From IMG/VR virus record IMGVR_UViG_3300034418_000009, positions 1 to 30,648 of that record: a DNA stretch of 30,648 bases; one strand, written 5' to 3'. Source of the DNA: a virus. A program made the position numbers and the translations under genes. This document shows, in pieces, positions 25,405 through 30,361 of this stretch (position 1 is its first letter; every line of letters begins with the position of its first letter). The notes under the pieces are model-generated. The model was not told where the DNA came from, searched no databases, and was given only the letters and a program-made list of their open reading frames with translations.

Positions 25405-25434
25405 AAAAAAAGCCCCAACTTTGCAGAAGGGGCT
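25405..25434 (-). terminator. Rho-independent terminator after the 25460-25666 gene
   Basis: Read on the - strand, AGCCCC and GGGGCT (plus coordinates 25429-25434 and 25411-25416) form a stem with a 12-base loop, followed by TTTTTTATTT. It separates the upstream primase unit from the helicase-polymerase unit. Confidence 0.75.
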
Positions 25435-25459
25435 AATTAGTTTGATTACGTTAGTAGTA

Positions 25460-25666
25460 CTAGTTGGCTCTGAATTTCATTTTACTCAGGTCTACAGAAC
25501 CAGCCTCGCCTCGGCGTTCTCGAAGCTCACACTGATACGTAATTACCCGTGGGTTCTTTTCACAGTATTCACGTATCAGCTTCTCTAGTGCTTCTTCTTC
25601 AGCAGCGGCTTCTCGGAAGCCCCCCTCAATTTCTAGATCGATTATAGCTATTCCTCTAGCTTTCAT
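25460..25666 (-). CDS. Small helical protein of unknown function
   Basis: This 68-residue protein begins MKARGIAIIDLEIEGGF, continues with a Glu-rich helix (EAAAEEEALEKLIREYCEK), a short strand (RVITYQCELRE) and a basic end (LSKMKFRAN). An AAAGGA site precedes the ATG and a terminator follows the stop by about 25 bases, so it is a complete transcription-unit end. No family is recognised. Confidence 0.55.
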   Translation of the reverse strand: MKARGIAIIDLEIEGGFREAAAEEEALEKLIREYCEKNPRVITYQCELRERRGEAGSVDLSKMKFRAN

Positions 25667-25915
25667 TATACCATTCCTTTAACTTTAACGTCTGTACTGG
25701 TGGCCTAGACGGTGTTTTTGTTAACCCAGTTGTCCTCTGGATAGTGATTGGCAGCTATAAGGAATGAATCGGAGGACCGCTAGGGGGATTCTGTAATGAC
25801 ACCACATAAGTCATCATTTTTATAGGACGCTCTGCCGCCTTAGTACGTGATCTTCTGCGATTTACTCTAGACCTATTACCCCCACAAGTAATAAAGGCCC
25901 ACGTAAATACGCTAC
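25667..25915 (-). other. Intergenic stretch between primase and the 68-residue gene
   Basis: The stretch holds no well-supported gene. It contains TTGTTAACCCAGTT (25718-25731), also found inside the HTH-like gene at 27621-27634. On the - strand it reads as a short open stretch ending NWVNKNTV without a start codon. An uncertain 66-codon ORF (25755-25955) covers part of it. Confidence 0.4.
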
Positions 25916-25955
25916 TTACCGTAGTAAATTGTTTATCTGTTCTGTAGTGAGCCAT
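25755..25955 (-). CDS. Doubtful small basic ORF overlapping the primase end
   Basis: This 66-residue ORF begins within the last 13 codons of the primase gene in another frame. A GAGAAAG sequence sits 7 bases before its ATG. The product has an Arg-rich segment (NRSRVNRRRSRTKAAERP) and a Pro-rich end (QNPPSGPPIHSL). No family is recognised and the composition is not clearly coding, so it may be chance. In its favour, otherwise there would be an unusually long gap in this dense operon. Confidence 0.3.
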   Translation of the reverse strand: MAHYRTDKQFTTVSSVFTWAFITCGGNRSRVNRRRSRTKAAERPIKMMTYVVSLQNPPSGPPIHSL

Positions 25956-26671
25956 TTAAGGTCTTTCTCAGTTAGTCGCAGCTTTAGGGTCTTATCTTTA
26001 CTTCTGATTGTATTGAGTGCCTTAGTGTTCGCGTCTTTGTCAAGAACTAAATACCTATTAGTGTAACAACTAATTGACTGCTTTATTGTGGAAGTCAAGT
26101 TTGTACCTAGCATTGCCACACCTACGTAGCCGTCTAGTCTACTTACACTACAGGCTGATGGTATGTCTTCTACGAGTACGGCATCAGTTCCCTCACCTAC
26201 GTGTACACCGCCTTCGATGACACCATAAGTCATCCACTTAGGTCCATAGGGTTTCAGGCATCTACCCACTGCACCTCTATCTGCGTAGAACATTACTCGG
26301 TCTTCGGCTGGTGCGTAGCGTACATCTATCCATCCGTTCTGGTAAGCCTCTAGACTATTCACAGACTTCAGGAAGTCGATTGCTGGTTTATGGTTATCTA
26401 CTGAAGTAGTTATCTCGGGTAATGGTTTAACCTTAGCAGTCGGCTTAGATACTTTTGCTAGATAGTCTTTGGAAGACTGAAGAGAACGTCTACCTTGGTA
26501 TATGCCTCTTCCATTACAGCTTGCTCTATAACAGAACCACTTTAGTTGACCATCTATTTTAGAGACTGCTAGCTTCTTATAACCACCACAGAAAGGGCAT
26601 TGGATTACTATAGTATCCCCCTCTCTGATATTAATAGTCTTTACTATTTCTAACTGCTCTAAGTAGGTCAT
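25916..26671 (-). CDS. DNA primase, T7 gp4 N-terminal type
   Basis: This 251-residue primase makes RNA primers for lagging-strand synthesis. The zinc-binding domain uses CPFCGG and CYRASCNGRG (Cys25, 28, 47, 52). A TOPRIM-type core follows: VLVEDIPSACSVS carries the Glu168-Asp169 pair and RYLVLDKDAN carries DxD (Asp211, Asp213). The length equals the primase half of T7 gp4; the helicase half is encoded separately downstream. It is the first leftward gene after the attachment region, so in a prophage it would lie at one end. The leader contains a hairpin (26691-26710). The upstream region carries one shared operator motif and one AGTTAACAGG box. Confidence 0.8.
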   Translation of the reverse strand: MTYLEQLEIVKTINIREGDTIVIQCPFCGGYKKLAVSKIDGQLKWFCYRASCNGRGIYQGRRSLQSSKDYLAKVSKPTAKVKPLPEITTSVDNHKPAIDFLKSVNSLEAYQNGWIDVRYAPAEDRVMFYADRGAVGRCLKPYGPKWMTYGVIEGGVHVGEGTDAVLVEDIPSACSVSRLDGYVGVAMLGTNLTSTIKQSISCYTNRYLVLDKDANTKALNTIRSKDKTLKLRLTEKDLKWLTTEQINNLLR

Positions 26672-26690
26672 CTCTAGTCCGTTGGTTATA

Positions 26691-26710
26691 CTGCCCCTTC
26701 GCAGGGACAG
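26691..26710 (-). other. Hairpin in the primase mRNA leader
   Basis: The 20 bases form a stem (CTG, one mismatch, CCCT / AGGG, CAG) with a four-base loop, about 20 bases before the primase start codon. There is no T-tract, so it is likely an RNA structure affecting translation or stability. Confidence 0.4.
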
Positions 26711-26742
26711 CGTCAGCTTATCGTCAAAAACAATTTAGTCAA

Positions 26743-26763
26743 CAACTAATTAAGTGCTATATT
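26743..26763 (+). promoter_or_regulatory. Shared operator-like motif, copy 4
   Basis: CAACTAATTAAGTGCTATAT lies upstream of the primase gene and matches copies at 4280 and 25367. Read on the + strand its end resembles an extended -10 (TGCTATATT), but the -35 candidate (TTAGTC) is poor. Confidence 0.5.
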
Positions 26764-26774
26764 AAAACACTTAA

Positions 26775-26784
26775 AGTTAACAGG
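26775..26784 (+). promoter_or_regulatory. AGTTAACAGG box beside attP
   Basis: With its flank this is AAAGTTAACAGG (26773-26784), identical over 12 bases to 29531-29542 at the integrase-operon promoter. It lies 43 bases from the attP core and upstream of primase, so it could be a regulator site or an integrase arm site. Confidence 0.45.
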
Positions 26785-26827
26785 TATTAATGTAAGTATA
26801 TCATAAGCCATTGATTTTAAACATCAT

Positions 26828-26872
26828 CTGTTAATCAATTGGTCGTAGGTTCGATCCCTACCGCCGGAGCCA
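26828..26872 (+). other. attP: attP core: 3' part of a tRNA-Asn(GUU) gene
   Basis: The 45 bases run from an anticodon loop CTGTTAA (GUU, Asn) through a T-arm (GTAGG, TTCGATC, CCTAC) to an acceptor strand CGCCGGA, discriminator G and CCA. The bases upstream do not pair as a 5' anticodon stem, and no matching 5' acceptor (TCCGGCG) is present, so the 5' half of the tRNA is absent. Phages using tRNA genes as attB carry exactly this segment, which restores the tRNA on integration. The tyrosine integrase gene lies 940 bases away. If the window is from a prophage junction, this would instead be attL or attR, but phage genes continue on both sides. Confidence 0.8.
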
Positions 26873-26914
26873 ACTATTTGATATTATTAGATAAATAACT
26901 GTTTGGCTAGTGTA

Positions 26915-26960
26915 AGTGGCATGGCAGATAGCTTTGTGGCAGTCTGCCATTTTTGCCACT
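26915..26960. repeat. Long inverted repeat beside attP
   Basis: AGTGGCATGGCAGA (26915-26928) pairs with TCTGCCAT (26943-26950) and, after a TTTT bulge, GCCACT (26955-26960). The loop is 14 bases. It follows the leftward integrase operon directly (last stop at 26971) but has no - strand T-tract. It may be a terminator of another kind or a recombination-factor site. Confidence 0.5.
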
Positions 26961-26970
26961 CACGTTATTA

Positions 26971-27108
26971 TTATTTGACCGACTCAATCTCCAGTCTGGA
27001 TTCTGTTAGTCTGGGATTGTTGATTTCTTTATCAGCCACTGACTTAGTTGTGTTCTTGTAGGCGAACACTGCGCCAGTCTTCTTGCATATATATTTGATC
27101 TTAACCAT
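26971..27108 (-). CDS. Small basic protein, last gene of the integrase operon
   Basis: This 45-residue ORF starts with MVKIKYICKKTGAVFAYKN, continues with TTKSVADKEINNPRL and ends TESRLEIESVK. Its ATG overlaps the end of the preceding gene by 8 bases, matching the overlap pattern of the genes before it. It is small, basic and next to attP, which would suit a recombination directionality factor. No helix-turn-helix is clear, so the function stays open. Confidence 0.6.
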   Translation of the reverse strand: MVKIKYICKKTGAVFAYKNTTKSVADKEINNPRLTESRLEIESVK

Positions 27109-27310
27109 CGGACATCTCTCGAATGTGATCTTCTATGAAGTCATAGACTATTTGCATATCCAGCTTGGCGGCTGCGCAGTAGAGTACCAGCTTCAAGCCT
27201 TCCTCTGTCAGTAAGTTTCTGCACTTGTCGTCCATGTGAAACTGATACGTAGCGGAACCGTCTTCGTGTTCTTCTACAGTCTCTACACCAATGATACCTG
27301 ACTTATCCAT
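27101..27310 (-). CDS. Small protein of unknown function
   Basis: This 69-residue protein starts at ATG 27310 behind GAGGTG; a longer frame upstream lacks a ribosome-binding site. It has a strand-rich first part (IIGVETVEEHEDGSATYQFH) and a helical second part (TEEGLKLVLYCAAAKLDMQI), then FIEDHIREMSDG. I recall similar short proteins with a DGSATYQF-like motif in other marine and T4-like phages, with unknown role. It overlaps both neighbours by 8 bases. Confidence 0.6.
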   Translation of the reverse strand: MDKSGIIGVETVEEHEDGSATYQFHMDDKCRNLLTEEGLKLVLYCAAAKLDMQIVYDFIEDHIREMSDG

Positions 27311-27524
27311 TTTCACCTCGCAGTACTGGTCTGATTGATCTAGACATGACACCTGTCTCCAAGCACCACATATTAACGTCACCATCGGCGTTAAAATACT
27401 CAGGCATATTCTCATTAGTGCGTATTGCTATCTGACAGGCTTCTGAACTCGGCAGAAGTATATACGTCTGTATATCCCTGCCTTGGATTGCATACTCTAC
27501 GTAGAGAGCGAAGAAGTATTCCAT
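27303..27524 (-). CDS. Small protein of unknown function
   Basis: This 73-residue protein starts at ATG 27524 with a strong AAGGGGG site. The product begins MEYFFALYVEYAIQGRDIQ, continues with YILLPSSEACQIAIRTNENM and ends in SRSIRPVLRGENG. Alternating strand and helix content suggests a small alpha/beta fold; no family is recognised. It overlaps the preceding HTH-like gene by 28 bases and the next gene by 8. Confidence 0.6.
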   Translation of the reverse strand: MEYFFALYVEYAIQGRDIQTYILLPSSEACQIAIRTNENMPEYFNADGDVNMWCLETGVMSRSIRPVLRGENG

Positions 27525-27811
27525 GTCGCCCCCTTTCGTATGTTATCTTTTTCATCACGATTAGCCTCTTCACGCTCCTTGGCCCTCTGACGCTCTTCAG
27601 GGGTCATCTGGTTAATGTGCTTGTTAACCCAGTTTCTACGTATGTCGTCGCGGTCACACTCCTTGTGTCTGTCGTTGTGGATCATCTCCCGCGCAAACGT
27701 GTGGCTGATACCAAAGTGTCGTGCCGCCTGAGCAATGCTGATGAAGTCCTGTCCAAATAGACGGCAAGGTCTGCCGCGCTGAATTACTTTTACTGTTCTA
27801 TGAAATCCCAT
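27497..27811 (-). CDS. HTH / NUMOD1-like DNA-binding protein
   Basis: This is a 104-residue basic protein. Residues 8-46 (VKVIQRGRPCRLFGQDF, then ISIAQAARHFGISHTFAREM) look like a NUMOD1 or AraC-type helix-turn-helix, in which AQAARHFGIS is the first helix and turn. Residues 60-90 are a charged helix (MTPEERQRAKEREEANRDEKD). NUMOD1 modules normally accompany homing endonucleases, but no nuclease domain is present, so a free-standing regulator is likely. It is coupled to the integrase stop (TAATG). Being next to the integrase, it is a candidate lysogeny regulator or excision factor. Confidence 0.55.
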   Translation of the reverse strand: MGFHRTVKVIQRGRPCRLFGQDFISIAQAARHFGISHTFAREMIHNDRHKECDRDDIRRNWVNKHINQMTPEERQRAKEREEANRDEKDNIRKGATWNTSSLST

Positions 27812-28935
27812 TAAATTAAGCCTCGTTTCTGATTAGCCATTGTACTCTCTGTCTCACCCTCTAGGGCGTAGATCACTAACATCTGCGGGTTCTTGTGGCC
27901 TGTCAGGGCCATCAACTGTCGGTCAGTACACCCTGCCCTACTCGCGTGAGTAGCTCCTGTGCGTCGAAGGTCAGCCATCCACAGTTTGGTATATCGCTGG
28001 CTACCGTCATCATTTAACTGACCTACTAGTGGAACCTCTGGCAGTCCGTAGCTATCGGCAGCGGCTCTAAAGAACTTATTGCATCGATCCTGACTGTAGG
28101 GTCTCCCAGTATTCTCGTATGCGAATATGTAATCATCAGAGTTACGGTGCTGGTGTAAGTGCAGACGCTGCTTAACAGAGTTAGTTACCTTGATAGACAT
28201 CTGCTTGCCTGTCTTCTTCTGAGTGAAGTGAGACACGCCTGTCTTGCCGTCGATATTACCCCACCGCATGGTCCTTACGTCAACAGGACGCTGGCAGAAC
28301 TCGTAGCACATGACCAGCATTGTACCCATACTGTGGTAGCCCATGTCGTCACAGTGCTGCACCATGCCCCATATATGTTCTTCGGGCCACAGAACCTGTC
28401 TGTCTGGCAGCTTGGGTAGCTTGACCAAGGCAAAGGGGTTAGACTTTACCTTCCCTGAGCGTAGACCCTCGTTCCAGACTAGCTTGAGAACCTTGAAAGT
28501 GTGGTTGGCTTTGTGTGTACTTACGTCAGACTGTATGTGTAGCCACAGTTTTTGTGCGTACTCGTAGTCAACGTCTGACACATTCATTTTAGCAAATGCT
28601 GTGTTAGATACGCAGACAGGCAGAACGTGCCGTAGGTGACCCTCATACGATCTCTTAGTAGCAGCAGCCTTGATGTTACCGTAGGCCATAGACGACTTGT
28701 AGTGATTGACCAGAGCCTCGACAGAGCGGTTGTCTACGTAGATGTCTTCGTGGTTACCAGCCTTCCAAGCCTCAAACTTACGCTTCCACTCGTAGCCTCT
28801 GGCGTTGGCCTCTTGCGGGGTGGTGTAGGTCTCCCGACTGATATCGGGAAACGCCTTCTTTAATTCAGGAGTAGGCCGTAGGTCAAAGACCCTAGTGTTG
28901 CCTCTCATGCGTGGTCTTACGTAGGGAGCCTTCAT
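27811..28935 (-). CDS. int: Tyrosine-family site-specific integrase
   Basis: This 374-residue protein integrates and excises the phage genome at the tRNA-Asn attachment site. It has an N-terminal basic arm (APYVRPRMRGNTRVF), a SAM-like core-binding domain (VEALVNHYKSSMAYG to KVLKLVWNEGLRSG) and a catalytic domain. Visible catalytic residues are Arg216 in CQRPVDVRTMRW, a likely beta-hairpin Lys in QKKTGKQ, Arg324 in ADLRRTGAT, His347 in LTGHKNP and the nucleophile Tyr356 in VIYAL. The usual first His of box II (HxLR) is Ala321. It overlaps the upstream gene (ATGA) and the downstream HTH-like gene (TAATG). The gene faces attP, five genes away counting the overlapping small ones. Confidence 0.9.
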   Translation of the reverse strand: MKAPYVRPRMRGNTRVFDLRPTPELKKAFPDISRETYTTPQEANARGYEWKRKFEAWKAGNHEDIYVDNRSVEALVNHYKSSMAYGNIKAAATKRSYEGHLRHVLPVCVSNTAFAKMNVSDVDYEYAQKLWLHIQSDVSTHKANHTFKVLKLVWNEGLRSGKVKSNPFALVKLPKLPDRQVLWPEEHIWGMVQHCDDMGYHSMGTMLVMCYEFCQRPVDVRTMRWGNIDGKTGVSHFTQKKTGKQMSIKVTNSVKQRLHLHQHRNSDDYIFAYENTGRPYSQDRCNKFFRAAADSYGLPEVPLVGQLNDDGSQRYTKLWMADLRRTGATHASRAGCTDRQLMALTGHKNPQMLVIYALEGETESTMANQKRGLI

Positions 28936-29300
28936 GCCGCCTTCTCCACGTGTACACGCACAAAGTGGTTGCGTGGGGTTAGCTTCACGACATTGTCCTT
29001 GCCGCGCACTTCTACGTAGGTAAGCCCAGCCTCATGCTTAAAGGTGATGGTGTCGCCCACTGAAACGTGCTTCTTGATGTCCTTGATGGACATGAGCTTG
29101 TCTCCGCGAGGTCTACGGTACAAACGTATCTCCGTGGCAGTATCGTCCTCGAACACGGCTGGGACAGTAGTCTTTTCGCCGTTCTCTAGGTCGCAAAAGG
29201 TCGTAGTTAGATACTTTTTGGCGAAGTCTACCACCGACTTATTAGCGTCAATAATGGACTTGTTCAGCATACGCTGAGTGATAACGATCTTGGCTTCCAT
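28932..29300 (-). CDS. Protein of unknown function before the integrase
   Basis: This 122-residue protein begins MEAKIVITQRMLNKSIIDAN, has a central beta-rich part (ATEIRLYRRPRGDKLMSI, VGDTITFKHEAGLTYVEV) and a basic end (LTPRNHFVRVHVEKAA). The strand pattern with VGDTITF resembles a small beta-barrel such as an EcoRII-N/B3-like or AbrB-like DNA-binding fold, but this is weak. It overlaps the integrase start by 4 bases (ATGA) and its own start is coupled to the preceding stop (TAATG). A DNA-binding helper for recombination is possible. Confidence 0.55.
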   Translation of the reverse strand: MEAKIVITQRMLNKSIIDANKSVVDFAKKYLTTTFCDLENGEKTTVPAVFEDDTATEIRLYRRPRGDKLMSIKDIKKHVSVGDTITFKHEAGLTYVEVRGKDNVVKLTPRNHFVRVHVEKAA

Positions 29301-29464
29301 TACTTACGCACCTCCCCCAAGTTGGCTACGATAGCCTTGTAGATACTGATCTCCGTGCGGTTAAGTCCGACGAAGCAAGTCGGGTACTTACGTCCATACT
29401 CCATGACCTTACGAGCATTTGGTATAGTCATGTCTTCGAGGTAGTTATTTATTAGCTTCAACAT
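29300..29464 (-). CDS. Small protein, first gene of the integrase operon
   Basis: This 54-residue protein starts at ATG 29464 behind AAAGGA. A longer frame to 29545 would run through the promoter and is not likely. The product is MLKLINNYLEDMTIPNARK, then VMEYGRKYPTCFVGLNRTEI and SIYKAIVANLGEVRK. It looks like a short helical protein. The start lies 35 bases from the promoter at 29499-29526. As the first gene of the operon and a small basic protein it could be a regulator; there is no family match. Confidence 0.6.
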   Translation of the reverse strand: MLKLINNYLEDMTIPNARKVMEYGRKYPTCFVGLNRTEISIYKAIVANLGEVRK

Positions 29465-29498
29465 AGATTGGTCCTTTCTAATTGTTGATGTACAGCAT

Positions 29499-29526
29499 TT
29501 TATAGTGGAGTTAACAGGTCGGTCAA
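29499..29526 (-). promoter_or_regulatory. Sigma70-type promoter of the integrase operon
   Basis: On the - strand, TTGACC (29521-29526) and TATAAA (29499-29504) are 16 bases apart. The two AGTTAACAGG boxes lie in its spacer (29509-29518) and just upstream (29533-29542), so binding there would block or tune RNA polymerase. Confidence 0.7.
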
Positions 29527-29542
29527 CTAAAAAGTTAACAGG
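29509..29542 (+). promoter_or_regulatory. Two AGTTAACAGG boxes at the integrase promoter
   Basis: AGTTAACAGG occurs at 29509-29518 and 29533-29542, 24 bases apart on the same strand, one within the -10/-35 spacer and one behind the -35. A third copy lies beside attP at 26775-26784. Confidence 0.6.
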
Positions 29543-29545
29543 CAT

Positions 29546-29568
29546 AAAAAAAGACCGCCGAAGCGATC
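29546..29568 (-). terminator. Rho-independent terminator after the 61-codon gene
   Basis: On the - strand, GATCGC TTCG GCGGTC forms a 6-bp stem with a UUCG-type tetraloop, followed by seven T residues. It separates the 29597-29782 gene from the integrase promoter. Confidence 0.85.
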
Positions 29569-29569
29569 T

Positions 29570-29598
29570 AATTTCCCTGCGCGAACAAGTGTATGCTT
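29570..29598. repeat. 29-bp direct repeat, copy 1
   Basis: The first 22 bases (AATTTCCCTGCGCGAACAAG plus TG) are identical to 29819-29840. The next 7 differ at two positions. This copy spans the stop of the 61-codon gene and precedes its terminator. Confidence 0.85.
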
Positions 29599-29782
29599 AC
29601 TTACGTAATTGGACCGTAGTTATGATCTCCCAGCCGTATGCCTCTGGCTCACTGTCTGTAGCCATGTGTATTGCCGTATCCGATTCTGGTAGGTAAACAA
29701 CACTATAGTCTTTGCCCTCTTTCTGCGCAGCTTTGGTAGCATTATAGAGCGCATCTTTAATGTCAGTTATTAGATTAGTCAT
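29597..29782 (-). CDS. Small protein bracketed by direct repeats
   Basis: This is a 61-residue protein with a good AAAGGAG site. It begins MTNLITDIKDALYNATKAAQ, has a strand SVVYLPESDTAIHMATD and ends EAYGWEIITTVQLRK. It has its own promoter (29849-29875), a palindromic operator candidate at the transcription start and its own terminator, so it is a single-gene unit. The repeats at both ends suggest a duplicated control element or a movable cassette. Unknown family; an early regulatory or host-takeover role is a guess from the setting. Confidence 0.6.
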   Translation of the reverse strand: MTNLITDIKDALYNATKAAQKEGKDYSVVYLPESDTAIHMATDSEPEAYGWEIITTVQLRK

Positions 29783-29818
29783 ATTTTATTGGCTCCTTTG
29801 CTGTTTTGATTTGAAAAA

Positions 29819-29847
29819 AATTTCCCTGCGCGAACAAGTGAATACTT
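29819..29847. repeat. 29-bp direct repeat, copy 2
   Basis: This copy lies in the 5' leader and start-site region of the 61-codon gene. The repeat start points are 249 bases apart. Confidence 0.85.
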
Positions 29848-29849
29848 GT
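29834..29849. promoter_or_regulatory. Palindromic operator candidate
   Basis: ACAAGT GAAT ACTTGT is a perfect 6-bp inverted repeat adjoining the -10 hexamer and covering the expected transcription start of the leftward promoter. In repeat copy 1 the second half-site is degenerate (GCTTAC). Confidence 0.5.
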
Positions 29850-29875
29850 CTATAGCAGTCTAAATGTGAGATCAA
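29849..29875 (-). promoter_or_regulatory. Leftward promoter for the 61-codon gene
   Basis: On the - strand, TTGATC (29870-29875) is followed after 15 bases by an extended -10, TGCTATAGA (hexamer 29849-29854). The short spacer is compensated by the TGC element. Confidence 0.5.
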
Positions 29876-29899
29876 CATAAAATTTACCTGTCTCCTGCC

Positions 29900-29927
29900 G
29901 CTCGTCGCAGTTTTTTGCTCGTCGCAG
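29900..29927. repeat. Tandem GCTCGTCGCAG sites in the divergent control region
   Basis: GCTCGTCGCAG occurs at 29900-29910 and 29917-29927, 17 bases apart. A possible + strand -10 (GATAAT, 29927-29932) touches the second copy. The rest of 29876-30063 holds no gene that I can support. Confidence 0.5.
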
Positions 29928-30063
29928 ATAATGCAGATTTCCTGAGTGTTTTTCTATGGAATTTGTTACATCATTTAATTGTGGACTTATTTACGTCACT
30001 AATGTAGACTTCGAACAGTCGCCACCAGTGCGGCTCGATAACAACCAACGAACAGGAGTTCAC

Positions 30064-30273
30064 ATGACATTAATAGCAAACTACCCGTCCAAAAAAGTGA
30101 TGAAAGAAAACATCGGTCAGCGTCTGAAGTATATTGAGACCTCATTATTCGGCCCTGAGTATCAGGCCAATGGGACACTGACAGTATGCAACCGCCCACA
30201 TATCACAGGCCAAGGCCGTGAGTGGTTCGGACAAGTCACTATGAAGGACGGCAAAATCACGGCGGTAAAGTGA
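30064..30273 (+). CDS. Small protein, first gene of a rightward operon
   Basis: This 69-residue protein starts at ATG 30064 behind AGGAG; a longer frame back to 29956 lacks a ribosome-binding site. The product begins MTLIANYPSKKVMKENIGQR, continues with LKYIETSLFGPEYQANGTL and ends EWFGQVTMKDGKITAVK. I recall similar proteins near DUF932-like genes in other marine phages. It lies just before such a gene here. The function is unknown. Confidence 0.6.
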   Translation: MTLIANYPSKKVMKENIGQRLKYIETSLFGPEYQANGTLTVCNRPHITGQGREWFGQVTMKDGKITAVK

Positions 30274-30361
30274 TCCGCTACGGTCTCCTTCTATATGGGG
30301 GGCTTTCACTCTGGCTCGATATTCTGAGCTTTTTATTCAACTAGGTATAAGGACCAATCAA

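Noticed and set aside
26760-26872. Complete tRNA-Asn gene
   Set aside because: The T-arm and acceptor 3' strand are present, but no 5' acceptor strand, D-arm or pairing 5' anticodon stem exists upstream, so only an attachment-site fragment is supported.
27311-27415. N-terminal extension of the 69-residue gene
   Set aside because: It would overlap the preceding gene by more than 100 bases without a ribosome-binding site; ATG 27310 has GAGGTG.
29956-30063. N-terminal extension of the 30064 gene
   Set aside because: The ATG at 29956 lacks a ribosome-binding site, whereas ATG 30064 has AGGAG at good spacing.
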